Shown one piece after another: positions 1 to 7,441 of a DNA stretch of 38,424 bases (within the stretch, counting starts at the first letter, position 1; the number at the start of each line of letters is the position of its first letter). The notes beneath the pieces were generated by a model, which was not told where the DNA came from, did not search any database, and saw only the letters and a list, made by a program, of their open reading frames with translations. Origin of the DNA: an uncultured Vampirovibrio sp. (lineage in GTDB: Bacteria > Cyanobacteriota > Vampirovibrionia > Gastranaerophilales > Gastranaerophilaceae); the NCBI GenBank assembly GCA_910583725.1, contig CAJTXZ010000007.1:1-38424 (forward strand), written 5' to 3'. The position numbers were made by a program, and so were the translations under genes.

Positions 1-2235
1 CCCATTAGTTCCACCCCATTCAATATACACATACCCGTTAGCACCTTTGCCTCCAACACCAAAAGCACCATTAATATTACCTGCTCCACCACCACCTCCT
101 GCACCATAACTAACAGACGGAGCATTAATACCGGTTCCCCCTGATTCACCACCAGCCCCTCCTGATAAATAACTGCCATCAATAGTAAGAGCACCACCGC
201 CAAATCCCCCTGCTCCATCCATAGAATCACTCTTTAAATATCCTTGTCCCCCATTCTTTCCCCCAAGAATACTATTATCTTCATTAATCTTTAACCAATC
301 TTTATACACAGCCTTTGTTCCCAAATTATTCTTATTCAAGCCTCCGCCTAAACCCCCCGAGTTTGTTATATATGCACCATCATTCTCAAACTTTCCTCCT
401 TTACCCCCTGATACAGCATAAGCAACACCATTAACGGTAATACTTGTGGCTGTACCATCATTTCCATTTTCCGCACCAAGACTTTGCACAGCACCACCTT
501 GCCCAATATTAATACTTATAGTAGACAAGGGACTAACTTCAATCTCACCCATCCACACTTGTCCTGCTCCACCACCACCTCCACCATTAGATGGTTGATA
601 ATATTCACACTGCAATCCATTAGCAACACTATCCACACTGTACCATATACGTGCAGCACCGGGTTTGCCATCACTATTATTTTTGTCTGCGTAATTTCCT
701 ACACCTCCATTGCAGTTATTGGTACCAAAAATTGTAGATACTATTCCTGCTGTGCCGTATACACCTCCGCCTCCGCCAGTGCCACCCGAACCTCCGCCTC
801 CACCCCCACCGCAGTTATATGTCCAAGATGGATAGCCTACTTGATGATAACCTCCCCCTCCACCACCTGAGCCGCTGTTTGTATTTCCAGCACTAGATAG
901 TGGGCCACAGGCTAATCCTGCTCCATATTTGTTATCAGAATACGCTCCACCTCCACCTCCGCCACCTCCTCCATAACCATTTCCACCGAGATTAAAGGTA
1001 TATTTTGTTCTATCACCAGGTGCAAAACCACAAGTGCCGCCTGTGCCGTTGCTGCTTCCATTGGTTCCGTTCTGCGCACCGCATGCTTGATTTGGCCCTG
1101 CTGCTAATATACATCCGCCACCACCTCCACCAGCTCCATATCCACCTCCGCCTCCGCCTCCGCCAGCACTAGTGTGATTGTCACCATCTTGGATGCATTC
1201 ACCTCCGCCACCTCCGCCACCTCCGATTTCTGCGATTACAGCACCAGTTGATGTGTAATAAATTGCCGTCCCTCCGCCACCTCCGCCGGCACTATCACCG
1301 CCTCTGCCGCCATTTCCATTATTTCCATCTCTTCCATAGCCTCCGCCGCCTTGTGCTCCACCAGTGCCACCTCCCACGCCACCTGCATTACCTTTGTCGC
1401 CTGCTGCTCCGCCTGCACCTATTTTTATGCCGATAGTATTTGCCGTTCCAGTGCTGTTTATTGCTTTGTTTGTGATATAACCTCCGGAACCGCCACCACC
1501 ACAGGCTATAATACCGCCGCCTCCGCCTGCTCCGCACATGGTTGTCTTGGAAAGTCTTACTGTCGCATATTTATCAATCTTGGCTATCCTCGCCCCGGGA
1601 TTCACCACAGTCCCGGTATTAGACACAACAACCCACTTCTTTGTCGTTCCAAACTTCTGACAATAATGAGGCAAAGTTGACGGCGCAACATGGCTTGTCG
1701 GCGTATCTAAATCAGCAAACGTATAACTTCCCGCAGTTGTTATCGTATTATAAGTAGAACCAATAGCGGGAACATTCCCATATTGTAACCCTGTTCCAAA
1801 ACCTCCAGACGCTCCACCGCCACCACCACCTATCATAAACACCCTAATCTTCTTAACATCCTTCGGTATAGTAAAATTCCCCGATGCAGTAAACGTCTTA
1901 TTCCCATACAAAGCATTACCGCCACTTCCTCCTCCACCCATCATAGTAAGAGTAACTTTACTGGCATCACTTGGAATATTAAACTCCTGCTGTTCACTGC
2001 TATCTGTTATTACACTAAATACAGAACTCTTCTCATAATTAGCTGCCTCACTCATCACCTTAATATCAGGGTCTTTAAACCTCTTTGTCATTACTGGCGC
2101 TAACGCTGCCATAAGAAGTGAAGCAACAAGCAATGCCATAAGCATTTCAACGAGAGAGAAGGCATTGTACATAGAACTTTTTGTTGAATTATTTGGTTTA
2201 ATTTGTTGTTGTTTAAATACTTTTCTTTTAATCAT
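1..2235 (-). CDS. Glycine-rich prepilin-like surface protein (3' end beyond window)
   Basis: An uninterrupted minus-strand frame of 745 codons runs from ATG at 2235 to the window edge with no stop, so the C-terminus is missing. AGGAAA lies about 8 bases before the ATG. The N-terminus is a class III prepilin signal: a basic 25-residue leader, then A25/FSLVE with Glu30 at +5 of the predicted cleavage site, followed by a hydrophobic helix (residues 26-46). A22-type alternative start (MYNAFSLVEML) also exists. From about residue 90 onward the protein is built of runs of four to eight glycines separated by short Ser/Asn/Thr/Tyr segments, with about eleven scattered cysteines. Prepilin peptidase normally processes such leaders and the type IV pilus/T2SS machinery assembles the product; pilT lies in this window. 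Role (adhesin, minor pilin or glycine-rich fibre) is inference. Gly codons make the plus strand C-rich here and create false plus-strand frames. Confidence 0.85.
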   Translation of the reverse strand, partial: MIKRKVFKQQQIKPNNSTKSSMYNAFSLVEMLMALLVASLLMAALAPVMTKRFKDPDIKVMSEAANYEKSSVFSVITDSSEQQEFNIPSDASKVTLTMMGGGGSGGNALYGNKTFTASGNFTIPKDVKKIRVFMIGGGGGGASGGFGTGLQYGNVPAIGSTYNTITTAGSYTFADLDTPTSHVAPSTLPHYCQKFGTTKKWVVVSNTGTVVNPGARIAKIDKYATVRLSKTTMCGAGGGGGIIACGGGGSGGYITNKAINSTGTANTIGIKIGAGGAAGDKGNAGGVGGGTGGAQGGGGYGRDGNNGNGGRGGDSAGGGGGGTAIYYTSTGAVIAEIGGGGGGGGECIQDGDNHTSAGGGGGGGGYGAGGGGGGCILAAGPNQACGAQNGTNGSSNGTGGTCGFAPGDRTKYTFNLGGNGYGGGGGGGGGAYSDNKYGAGLACGPLSSAGNTNSGSGGGGGGYHQVGYPSWTYNCGGGGGGGSGGTGGGGGVYGTAGIVSTIFGTNNCNGGVGNYADKNNSDGKPGAARIWYSVDSVANGLQCEYYQPSNGGGGGGAGQVWMGEIEVSPLSTISINIGQGGAVQSLGAENGNDGTATSITVNGVAYAVSGGKGGKFENDGAYITNSGGLGGGLNKNNLGTKAVYKDWLKINEDNSILGGKNGGQGYLKSDSMDGAGGFGGGALTIDGSYLSGGAGGESGGTGINAPSVSYGAGGGGGAGNINGAFGVGGKGANGYVYIEWGGTNG

Positions 2236-2289
2236 TCATTTATTTCCTATATCTTCTTATCTATGATTAATATTGTTTTATCTTGATTG

Positions 2290-2341
2290 TTCATTTTTCT
2301 TTCTTTGATTCAAACGCCATACGCAAAGAAAGAAAAATGAA
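2290..2341. repeat. Perfect 18-bp inverted repeat
   Basis: TTCATTTTTCTTTCTTTG (2290-2307) is repeated inverted at 2324-2341 with a 16-base loop. It lies about 55 bases upstream of the prepilin-like start, in its likely 5' leader or promoter region. No T-run follows that would make a clear terminator for a known gene. Confidence 0.6.
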
Positions 2342-2715
2342 CCAAAAAGAAAGAAACGTCGGCTTTGGGTTAAGTTGTGGGTTGCGCTTTACTATTTTTG
2401 TTATTTATTGTCGTAATTTCTTCTTTTCATGCCTATTGGCTAGATGTTAAGCCAAAAGTACATTTTCCTGAGGTTGAAAACAATGCATAATATGCGACTT
2501 TATAGCACCTTGAATGCTGATAAATTTTGCACGTCTTTAGAAGCTGGCCTTTTCACTTCCCTAAAAGCCCCATGCCAAAACGGCAGGAGGGATGAATAAA
2601 ATTTTTTTACGATGAACATAATTTCCCTTTCAGATGAACAAATTATTTTTAATTTAACATGCTAAGTAAATTATTTTAATTATATTTTTACATATTACGA
2701 TAAATTTTGCAATAA

Positions 2716-2737
2716 AAATTATCCCACCGGGTAATTT
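2716..2737. promoter_or_regulatory. Inverted repeat upstream of XRE gene (candidate operator)
   Basis: AAATTATCCC and GGGTAATTT form a near-perfect inverted repeat with a 3-base centre and one unpaired T. It sits about 45-65 bases before the XRE start, where a -35 region would be expected, which fits autoregulation by the HTH protein. This is inference from position and symmetry only. Confidence 0.4.
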
Positions 2738-2782
2738 ATTTAAATAGAATATAACCTTATTCTTTAAGTGAAAGGAAGTAAA

Positions 2783-3103
2783 GTGGCGAGTTTGAGAAAA
2801 ACAGTTGGGAAAAATATTAAAAGAATACGAAAGCTCAAAAAGTGGACACAGGCGGACCTTGCGGAGAAAATCGGCATTGAACCTGTTAGCGTGGCACGTA
2901 TAGAAACGGGTCTAAACTTCCCGAAAGAAGAGAATTTGACAGCGATTGCAAGGCATCTAAACGTTGAAGTATCTGACCTTTTTGTCGATAGGGATAGTGA
3001 TAAAAAAAGTACGCTAAACTATATTCAAGGGGCCCTAAACTCTCTTAACAAGCGGGATTTAGAGATTATAAGCAACATCTTAAAAACTATGACCTGCTGC
3101 TGA
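2783..3103 (+). CDS. XRE-family transcriptional regulator
   Basis: A 106-residue protein with an N-terminal HTH_3 domain (about residues 5-60): the pattern GKNIKRIRKLKKWTQADLAE, then VSVARIETG and the LTAIARHLNVEVSDLF helix are typical of Cro/C1 regulators. The tail (residues 65-106) is short and lacks a peptidase or cupin domain. I chose GTG at 2783 because AAGGA ends 6 bases before it; an in-frame GTG at 2768 has no ribosome binding site of its own. An inverted repeat just upstream is a candidate operator. The gene stands alone on the plus strand. Its targets cannot be told from sequence. Confidence 0.8.
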   Translation: MASLRKTVGKNIKRIRKLKKWTQADLAEKIGIEPVSVARIETGLNFPKEENLTAIARHLNVEVSDLFVDRDSDKKSTLNYIQGALNSLNKRDLEIISNILKTMTCC

Positions 3104-3195
3104 CAGCCTGTTTCAATTGGCAGGGCAAAGCCTGCGGGACAAACGTTTATCAAATTTAAATTTTAAGGTTACAAATTGTTAAGTATTTAGCATAA

Positions 3196-3312
3196 AATTA
3201 TATCTGCAAAGCTTTTGCGGCAAATAAGGCTGTGCAGTTTGGCGCCCCTGTTGAATTTACGACAGAATATGTGAATATTTTAGGAAAAAGGCCCGTAATT
3301 GCAATGGTATAA
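3196..3312 (+). pseudogene. Possible gene remnant (38 codons, no start)
   Basis: A 38-codon open stretch between a TAA and a final TAA (3310-3312) has coding-like composition (KAFAANKAVQFGAPVEF, then TTEYVNILGKRPVIAMV) but no ATG/GTG/TTG with a ribosome binding site near its beginning. It ends four bases before the convergent ispF stop. I do not recognise the family. It could be the 3' end of a decayed gene or chance. Confidence 0.25.
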
Positions 3313-3316
3313 AGGC

Positions 3317-3793
3317 TTATTGGATTTTATTTATCAAAATTATGGCATATGCCTGAATAGCTTCTTCTTTGCCAGTAGAATCCACACCCTCATTGGTTTT
3401 TGCCTTTATTGAAACATCGTTTATATTGATTTTAAGCGCATTTGAGACGTTAGAGCGCATTAAATCTATATAGGGAGCCATTTTTGGCGCCTGTGCTATT
3501 ATCGTTGAATCAATATTAATTATTTTATAGCCCTTATTTTTAAGAATGCTGCCGGCCTCTGTAAGCAATTTGAGGCTGTCAGCACCCTTGTATTTCGGGT
3601 CATTATCAGGAAAGTGGCGGCCAATATCACCATCTGCTATCGCTCCAAAAATGGCATCAATTATAGAATGCACCAGAACATCCGCGTCAGAATGCCCCAA
3701 TAGCCCTGTCTTATGGGGAATTTTTACCCCTCCTAATATTAAATCACGCCCCGCAGTCAGCCTGTGTAGGTCATACCCTTGCCCTATGCGCAT
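3317..3793 (-). CDS. ispF: 2-C-methyl-D-erythritol 2,4-cyclodiphosphate synthase
   Basis: IspF cyclises 4-diphosphocytidyl-methylerythritol 2-phosphate to MEcPP with release of CMP, in the MEP route to isoprenoids. The 158-residue length is normal for this homotrimeric zinc enzyme. Metal and active-site residues are visible: D8 and H10 in GYDLHRL, H34 in GHSDADVLVH and H42 at the end of that motif. The C-terminal KAKTNEGVDSTGKEEAI motif is also typical. The start is ATG at 3793 because AGGAGG lies 6 bases upstream; an 11-residue extension upstream is open but unsupported. No ispD neighbour is present; the next gene upstream on the same strand is a HAD phosphatase about 110 bases away. Confidence 0.95.
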   Translation of the reverse strand: MRIGQGYDLHRLTAGRDLILGGVKIPHKTGLLGHSDADVLVHSIIDAIFGAIADGDIGRHFPDNDPKYKGADSLKLLTEAGSILKNKGYKIINIDSTIIAQAPKMAPYIDLMRSNVSNALKININDVSIKAKTNEGVDSTGKEEAIQAYAIILINKIQ

Positions 3794-3906
3794 TGTGCCC
3801 TCCTTTTGTCTGTTATATGCAGGCACTGCGCCTGTTTGTGTCCTGAAAATGGCAAAAATGCTGTAATGGCAGGATATAGGCCGTTAAAAATTTTACGCTG
3901 CATAGT

Positions 3907-4710
3907 CTAGTCCTCTAAGACATATTTTTCTAAGGCCTTGCAAAGCCCGTCCTCGTGGATTTTGGGGCAAATGTAATCCGCGATTGATTTTAATTTTTCG
4001 CTTGCATTGCCCATTGCCACCTTTATTCCGGCATTTTTTAACATTTCATAATCATTATCCTGATCGCCTGAGGCAAAAACCTCGTCGGTTTCTATGTCCC
4101 AGAGCTTTTTTAAAAAGTTCAGCGCATTTCCTTTCGTTGCATTTATATCCGTAAATTCAAGATAATGCTTGTGGCTTCGAACGATTGAAAGTTTGCCCTC
4201 AAACTGCTTCGAGAGTGTTTTTTGCAGATTTATAATCTCATCCTCATCATACGTTATGCATAATAATTTTGAAACATTGCACAATTCAACACTATCAAAG
4301 CTTTTTACGGTTTTATATGTCGTAAAGCGGCCCTGTGTGTAGTCTTTCATATATTCTTTGTTATCATCCTCCACAATTAAAACATCATCATTGTAAAGGT
4401 TTAAGTGAAAGCCTTTTTTTCTTGAAATTTCAATTATTTCCCGTGCAAGAGAGTGCTTTACGGCATTTTGATAAAGGATATAATCGCCGCTTCTAACCAT
4501 TGCACCCTGATAACATATAACGGGCGTATCCAGCCCTAAATCAGCCCTTACAGGGTCTGCACCCATAAACATTCTGCCCGTTGCAAGCACTATTTTAATG
4601 CCTTTATCCTGCGCCTTTTTTAGCGCCGCCCTTAGTTTTGGGGAGCATTCACATTTTTCATCTAATATTGTGCCGTCAATGTCTGAAACTATAAGTTTTA
4701 TGTTGCTCAA
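3907..4710 (-). CDS. Cof-type HAD-IIB phosphatase
   Basis: A 267-residue soluble HAD hydrolase of the Cof/YidA group, which dephosphorylate sugar phosphates and similar small metabolites. Motif I is DIDGTILDE (residues 10-18, nucleophile D10), motif II is LATGRM, motif III is a lysine in INATKGNAL, and motif IV is ASGDQDNDYEML. A C2B cap sits between motifs II and III. The start is TTG at 4710 with AAGGTG 5 bases upstream; no earlier ATG fits. It may be cotranscribed with ispF downstream. Substrate cannot be assigned from the sequence. Confidence 0.9.
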   Translation of the reverse strand: MSNIKLIVSDIDGTILDEKCECSPKLRAALKKAQDKGIKIVLATGRMFMGADPVRADLGLDTPVICYQGAMVRSGDYILYQNAVKHSLAREIIEISRKKGFHLNLYNDDVLIVEDDNKEYMKDYTQGRFTTYKTVKSFDSVELCNVSKLLCITYDEDEIINLQKTLSKQFEGKLSIVRSHKHYLEFTDINATKGNALNFLKKLWDIETDEVFASGDQDNDYEMLKNAGIKVAMGNASEKLKSIADYICPKIHEDGLCKALEKYVLED

Positions 4711-4741
4711 AATTACACCTTGTTTTTATTTTAATGTTTTT

Positions 4742-4770
4742 ATTATACTATATATTAATATACGGTAAAT
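4742..4770 (-). promoter_or_regulatory. Sigma70-like promoter for HAD gene
   Basis: Read on the minus strand, TTTACC (4765-4770) and TATAAT (4742-4747) are separated by 17 bases, placing a start site about 25 bases before the TTG start. On the plus strand TTGTTT (4720-4725) and TATACT (4744-4749), 18 bases apart, could serve gltA, so the two promoters would overlap. Confidence 0.5.
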
Positions 4771-4795
4771 AAAAAATTATAGGGAGATAGAGAAT

Positions 4796-6166
4796 ATGGC
4801 ACCAATAGAACGTCAAAAACCCGTTGAGCAGGATAAAGAGCTTAGAAGAAATAATTTTGATGCGGTTGAAGAAAATTTTACAAAGGAACAGGCGCTTGCT
4901 GAGGCTTCCCGCTGCCTAAACTGCAAAAATCCTATGTGCAAAAAAGGGTGCCCTGTAAATGTTAATATACCTGATTTTATTCAGGAAATTAAAAAAGAAA
5001 ATTTTCAAAAAGCAGGCGAAATCATAAGGCAAAGCAACATGCTTCCATCTGTTTGCGGAAGAATCTGCCCGCAGGAAAGACAATGCGAAGGTAAGTGTGT
5101 GCTTGGTATAAAATCTAAATCTGTTGCAATAGGCTCTCTTGAAAGATTTGTGGGCGATAATTCTTCTCCTGTAAAACATGATATAAAACCAAACGGCAAA
5201 AAGGTTGCAATAGTAGGCTCCGGCTGTGCGGGAATGAGCGCTGCGGCTGATTTAAGAAACGCAGGCTTTGATGTTACGGTTTTTGAAGCACTGCACAAGC
5301 TTGGCGGCGTTTTAAGGTATGGCATTCCTCCTTTCAGGCTTCCAAGAACGGTTCTGGATAGAGAAATTGATACATTGAAGGAAATCGGCGTAAAGTTTGA
5401 AAAGAACGTGGTTGTAGGTAAATCCATCACCCTAAAACAGCTTGAAGACGAAGGCTATGACGCTATATTTATATGCTCAGGCGCAGGCCTGCCCAAAATG
5501 ATGGGAATTAAAGGCGAAAATCTAAACAGTGTATACAGCGCAAATGAATTTTTAACCCGTGTAAACCTTATGCAGGCTAATTCTGATACAACACCGACAC
5601 CTTTAAGGGTTGGCAAAAAAGCAGCTATTATAGGCGGCGGAAACGTTGCAATGGATGCTGCAAGAACGGCTGTGCGCGTGGGCTATAAGGAAGTTTATAT
5701 TGTATATAGAAGAACAGAGGAAGAACTGCCTGCAAGAAAAGAAGAAATCCGTCATGCCAAGGAAGAGGGTGTTATATTTAAGCTTTTAAGAGCACCTCAT
5801 GAAATTTTGGAAGATAACGGCTATGTAAACGGCATGGTTTTTGAAATTATGGAACTTGGCGAACCCGATGCATCAGGACGCCGCCGTCCTGTTGGTACAG
5901 GAGAATATGAAACTATGGATGTGGATACGGTTATTGTAGCCCTTGGCACAGGCCCGAACCCCATTATTCAAAAATCCTGCGCCCAAGATAAGATTGATAT
6001 TGATTGCGACAAAAAAGGCTATATCATAATTAATGAAAACGGTGAAACCTCTGTAAACAAGGTATATGCAGGCGGAGACGTTGCACCTTTGGGCGAATCT
6101 ACTGCAATTAATGCAATGGGTGCCGGAAAACGTGCTGCCAAAGCCATAATCGAGGCTCTTAGTTAG
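4796..6166 (+). CDS. gltA: Glutamate synthase (NADPH) small subunit, homotetrameric type
   Basis: A 456-residue flavin and iron-sulfur oxidoreductase of the GltA/GltD family, which passes electrons from NADPH. The N-terminal Fer4_20 domain carries two cysteine clusters: CLNCKNPMCKKGC (about residues 40-52) and CGRICPQERQCEGKC (about 87-101). The FAD-binding motif is VAIVGSGCAGMSAA and the NADP-binding motif is AAIIGGGNVAMDAA. The C-terminus ends with the family's GGDVAPLGESTAINAMGAGKRAA. AGGGAG precedes the ATG by about 8 bases. No large GltB subunit and no SudB/NfnA-type partner lies next to it, so whether it acts in glutamate synthesis or as an NfnB-like electron bifurcating subunit is open. 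Two hairpins follow it. Confidence 0.9.
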   Translation: MAPIERQKPVEQDKELRRNNFDAVEENFTKEQALAEASRCLNCKNPMCKKGCPVNVNIPDFIQEIKKENFQKAGEIIRQSNMLPSVCGRICPQERQCEGKCVLGIKSKSVAIGSLERFVGDNSSPVKHDIKPNGKKVAIVGSGCAGMSAAADLRNAGFDVTVFEALHKLGGVLRYGIPPFRLPRTVLDREIDTLKEIGVKFEKNVVVGKSITLKQLEDEGYDAIFICSGAGLPKMMGIKGENLNSVYSANEFLTRVNLMQANSDTTPTPLRVGKKAAIIGGGNVAMDAARTAVRVGYKEVYIVYRRTEEELPARKEEIRHAKEEGVIFKLLRAPHEILEDNGYVNGMVFEIMELGEPDASGRRRPVGTGEYETMDVDTVIVALGTGPNPIIQKSCAQDKIDIDCDKKGYIIINENGETSVNKVYAGGDVAPLGESTAINAMGAGKRAAKAIIEALS

Positions 6167-6168
6167 TG

Positions 6169-6193
6169 AAAACCTTTGTAAAATAAGGTTTTT
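6169..6193 (+). terminator. Intrinsic terminator after gltA
   Basis: Stem AAAACCTT / AAGGTTTT (6169-6176 and 6185-6192) with an 8-base loop, ending in a T-run, starts 3 bases after the gltA stop codon. Confidence 0.65.
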
Positions 6194-6232
6194 ACCGTGA
6201 AAAGCACTTAAAACTTTGTATAATGAAACTTT

Positions 6233-6261
6233 AAGGCTGCAAGATTAATTGCAGCCTTTTT
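6233..6261 (+). terminator. Second hairpin terminator after gltA
   Basis: A 10-bp stem AAGGCTGCAA / TTGCAGCCTT (6233-6242 and 6249-6258) with a 6-base loop is followed by TTTTT on the plus strand. It also ends the intergenic stretch for the convergent minus-strand small membrane genes, though it lacks a T-run in that direction. Confidence 0.7.
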
Positions 6262-6272
6262 AAAAAATAACT

Positions 6273-6398
6273 TTATTTTTTGTTTTCTTCCTTGCGCGGG
6301 GGATTCCATATAGATGTGGAGCGCCAGATATAATAAAGGCCGATAAAAGCAGCTAATGCCGCCACATAATTTACGGGACTGTTTAAAGCTTCCGTCAT
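6273..6398 (-). CDS. Small single-pass membrane protein (41 aa)
   Basis: A 41-residue protein: MTEALNSPVNYVAALAAFIG, then LYYIWRSTSIWNPPRKEENK and a last K. Residues about 11-26 form one membrane helix, followed by a polar, lysine-rich tail. AGGGAACT lies directly upstream (GGAGGGAAC before ATG), a strong ribosome binding site. Its ATG overlaps the stop of the upstream gene in an ATGA junction, so the two are translationally coupled. The family is not recognised. The overlap, the Shine-Dalgarno sequence and the membrane helix make it likely real despite its size. Confidence 0.6.
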   Translation of the reverse strand: MTEALNSPVNYVAALAAFIGLYYIWRSTSIWNPPRKEENKK

Positions 6399-6649
6399 AG
6401 TTCCCTCCGTTTTTCAAATAGGTAGTTATTAATTTTTTCTTCTGTTTGATGTAAATTTTTGCCAAAGATAGCAATATAAAGTAAGCCAATGCCAATTAAT
6501 ACAAATTTCAATATGTTATTTGGCATAAAACAAACGCCAATAACGCCGCTAATTAAAACAATTAATATGTTGATTAAATTTTGCCTTAGGGAGAGTAGGT
6601 TTTTAATTATTAACTTCAACTCTTCAATTTTTATTGCGTCATTATCCAT
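6395..6649 (-). CDS. Small two-helix membrane protein (84 aa)
   Basis: An 84-residue protein with a short amphipathic N-terminus (residues 1-22), two membrane helices (about 23-40, LINILIVLISGVIGVCFM, and 47-62, LKFVLIGIGLLYIAIF) and a charged C-terminal tail. No known family comes to mind. There is no Shine-Dalgarno sequence; instead a consensus-like promoter puts the transcription start 2 bases before the ATG, so the mRNA would be leaderless. The gene overlaps the following 41-residue membrane gene by 4 bases. Two tiny membrane proteins next to XRE regulators resemble the layout of toxin/holin or phage immunity modules, but nothing in the sequence proves that. Confidence 0.55.
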   Translation of the reverse strand: MDNDAIKIEELKLIIKNLLSLRQNLINILIVLISGVIGVCFMPNNILKFVLIGIGLLYIAIFGKNLHQTEEKINNYLFEKRREL

Positions 6650-6657
6650 ACAAGTTA

Positions 6658-6686
6658 ATTGTAATTGTTATGTGATATTTGTGCAA
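6658..6686 (-). promoter_or_regulatory. Strong sigma70-like promoter giving a leaderless mRNA
   Basis: Read on the minus strand: TTGCAC (6681-6686), 17-base spacer, TACAAT (6658-6663). The expected start (+1 near 6651) is only 2 bases from the ATG at 6649, which has no ribosome binding site. Confidence 0.65.
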
Positions 6687-6718
6687 GGTTTTTTGTTTGC
6701 ATATCCAAAAATCAAATT

Positions 6719-6940
6719 TTAGCCAAACTCAAACAAATCTTTTTCTTTAATATCAAGTGCAGCAGCTATTTTTAGGATTAATTCAAGACTTGGGTGCCTT
6801 AGGCCCGTTTCAATTTTTGCTATATGTTCTCTTGATACTCCCAATTTAAGTGCAAGATGCGTTTGGGATAATTTTTTTAGTTTTCTGTACCTTGCTATAT
6901 TTTTTGCAAGTAACATCATTTTTTTATCATTGCTTGTCAT
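6719..6940 (-). CDS. XRE-family transcriptional regulator
   Basis: A 73-residue single-domain Cro/C1-type HTH protein. The helix pattern is IARYRKLKKLSQTHLALKLG, SREHIAKIETGLRHPSLELI and KIAAALDIKEKDLFEFG. I start it at ATG 6940 (MTSNDKK) because this is the usual length before the first helix; no ribosome binding site is visible there, and ATGs 21-24 bases further in are possible. An upstream open extension of 24 residues reaches into the intergenic region and looks non-coding. It lies 70 bases upstream of the small membrane operon on the same strand and is divergent from another XRE gene, with a 20-bp inverted repeat between them. Confidence 0.75.
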   Translation of the reverse strand: MTSNDKKMMLLAKNIARYRKLKKLSQTHLALKLGVSREHIAKIETGLRHPSLELILKIAAALDIKEKDLFEFG

Positions 6941-7038
6941 ATTATTTATTTTGATATAAAATAAGCTTATAATTGTAGCCTTAAAGAGAACATTTATTTT
7001 ATCACTAATCAAAAACAGACATTTTCTCTTGCAATGGA

Positions 7039-7124
7039 GTGCTCAGGATGTATAAAAAGAGCATTCCGATAGGCTTTGGCGAAGCTTAAAGCCGTAAACC
7101 GCGATTTTTATACATCCTGAGCAC
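7039..7124. repeat. Perfect 20-bp inverted repeat with internal hairpin
   Basis: GTGCTCAGGATGTATAAAAA (7039-7058) returns inverted at 7105-7124. The 46-base loop contains a second hairpin, GGCTTT / AAAGCC (7072-7077 and 7088-7093 approximately). Outside the perfect arms the flanks remain partly complementary (TTTTCTCTTG against its counterpart ending at about 7140). It lies between two divergent XRE genes. It could be a MITE-like element, a structured RNA or a large operator. Confidence 0.7.
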
Positions 7125-7228
7125 GGAATGAAAAGAAAACATTTAATGCGCAGATTAAAATTTTATATAATCGTCGAAGTTATTATAAAAAACAAAACAT
7201 ACAATTGCTATGCAATAAGGAGAGCTCT

Positions 7229-7441
7229 ATGATTATGGATGATGATTTGAAATCAAAGGGTGAATTCTTTAAAAATAAAAGGTTTTCGCTGAATTTAACT
7301 CTTGAAGATGTTTCAATAAAATCAGGTCTTAAGCTAAAAAGAATAAAAGAAATCGAAGACGGCAAGACAGATTTTACATTAAGAGAATTTAATAAACTGG
7401 GAGAGGTTTATAATATTAAGATGGTGATTGAAAAAAGATAA
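7229..7441 (+). CDS. XRE-family helix-turn-helix protein
   Basis: A 70-residue HTH protein: KSKGEFFKNKRFSLNLTLED, VSIKSGLKLKRIKEIEDGKT and a final helix LREFNKLGEVYNIKMVIEKR. The start is ATG at 7229, 6 bases after AAGGAG; an in-frame TTG at 7205 is open but unsupported. Pro/Thr substitutions in the recognition region make it a divergent member, close in layout to antitoxin-like regulators. It is followed about 95 bases later by the ORF6N-domain gene in the same orientation. A TATAAT at 7166-7171 may be its -10 element. Confidence 0.7.
   Translation: MIMDDDLKSKGEFFKNKRFSLNLTLEDVSIKSGLKLKRIKEIEDGKTDFTLREFNKLGEVYNIKMVIEKR

Larger units (their letters stand above)
2241..2782. other. Intergenic region between prepilin-like gene and XRE regulator
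   Basis: About 540 bases with no convincing gene. It holds a perfect 18-bp inverted repeat near the prepilin start, an A/T-rich stretch, and an inverted repeat next to the XRE promoter. A 37-codon GTG frame (2377-2490) with a hydrophobic start is present but has no clear ribosome binding site. The 12-mer GATAAATTTTGC occurs twice (about 2519 and 2699). Confidence 0.5.

Noticed and set aside
484..1680. Plus-strand open frames rich in Ser/Thr/Cys or His/Leu
   Set aside because: They are the complement of the glycine-rich minus-strand frame, which is open from 2235 to the edge with a real start and prepilin signal.
2377..2490. 37-codon GTG frame with hydrophobic N-terminus
   Set aside because: No ribosome binding site and a length expected by chance in AT-rich sequence; kept only as a remark.
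6208..6495. 95-codon minus-strand frame over the small membrane operon
   Set aside because: Overlaps two better supported genes in other frames and has no ribosome binding site.
7013..7228. Insertion sequence with terminal inverted repeats
   Set aside because: No transposase fits inside 46-100 bases; at most a MITE, and no target duplication is clear.
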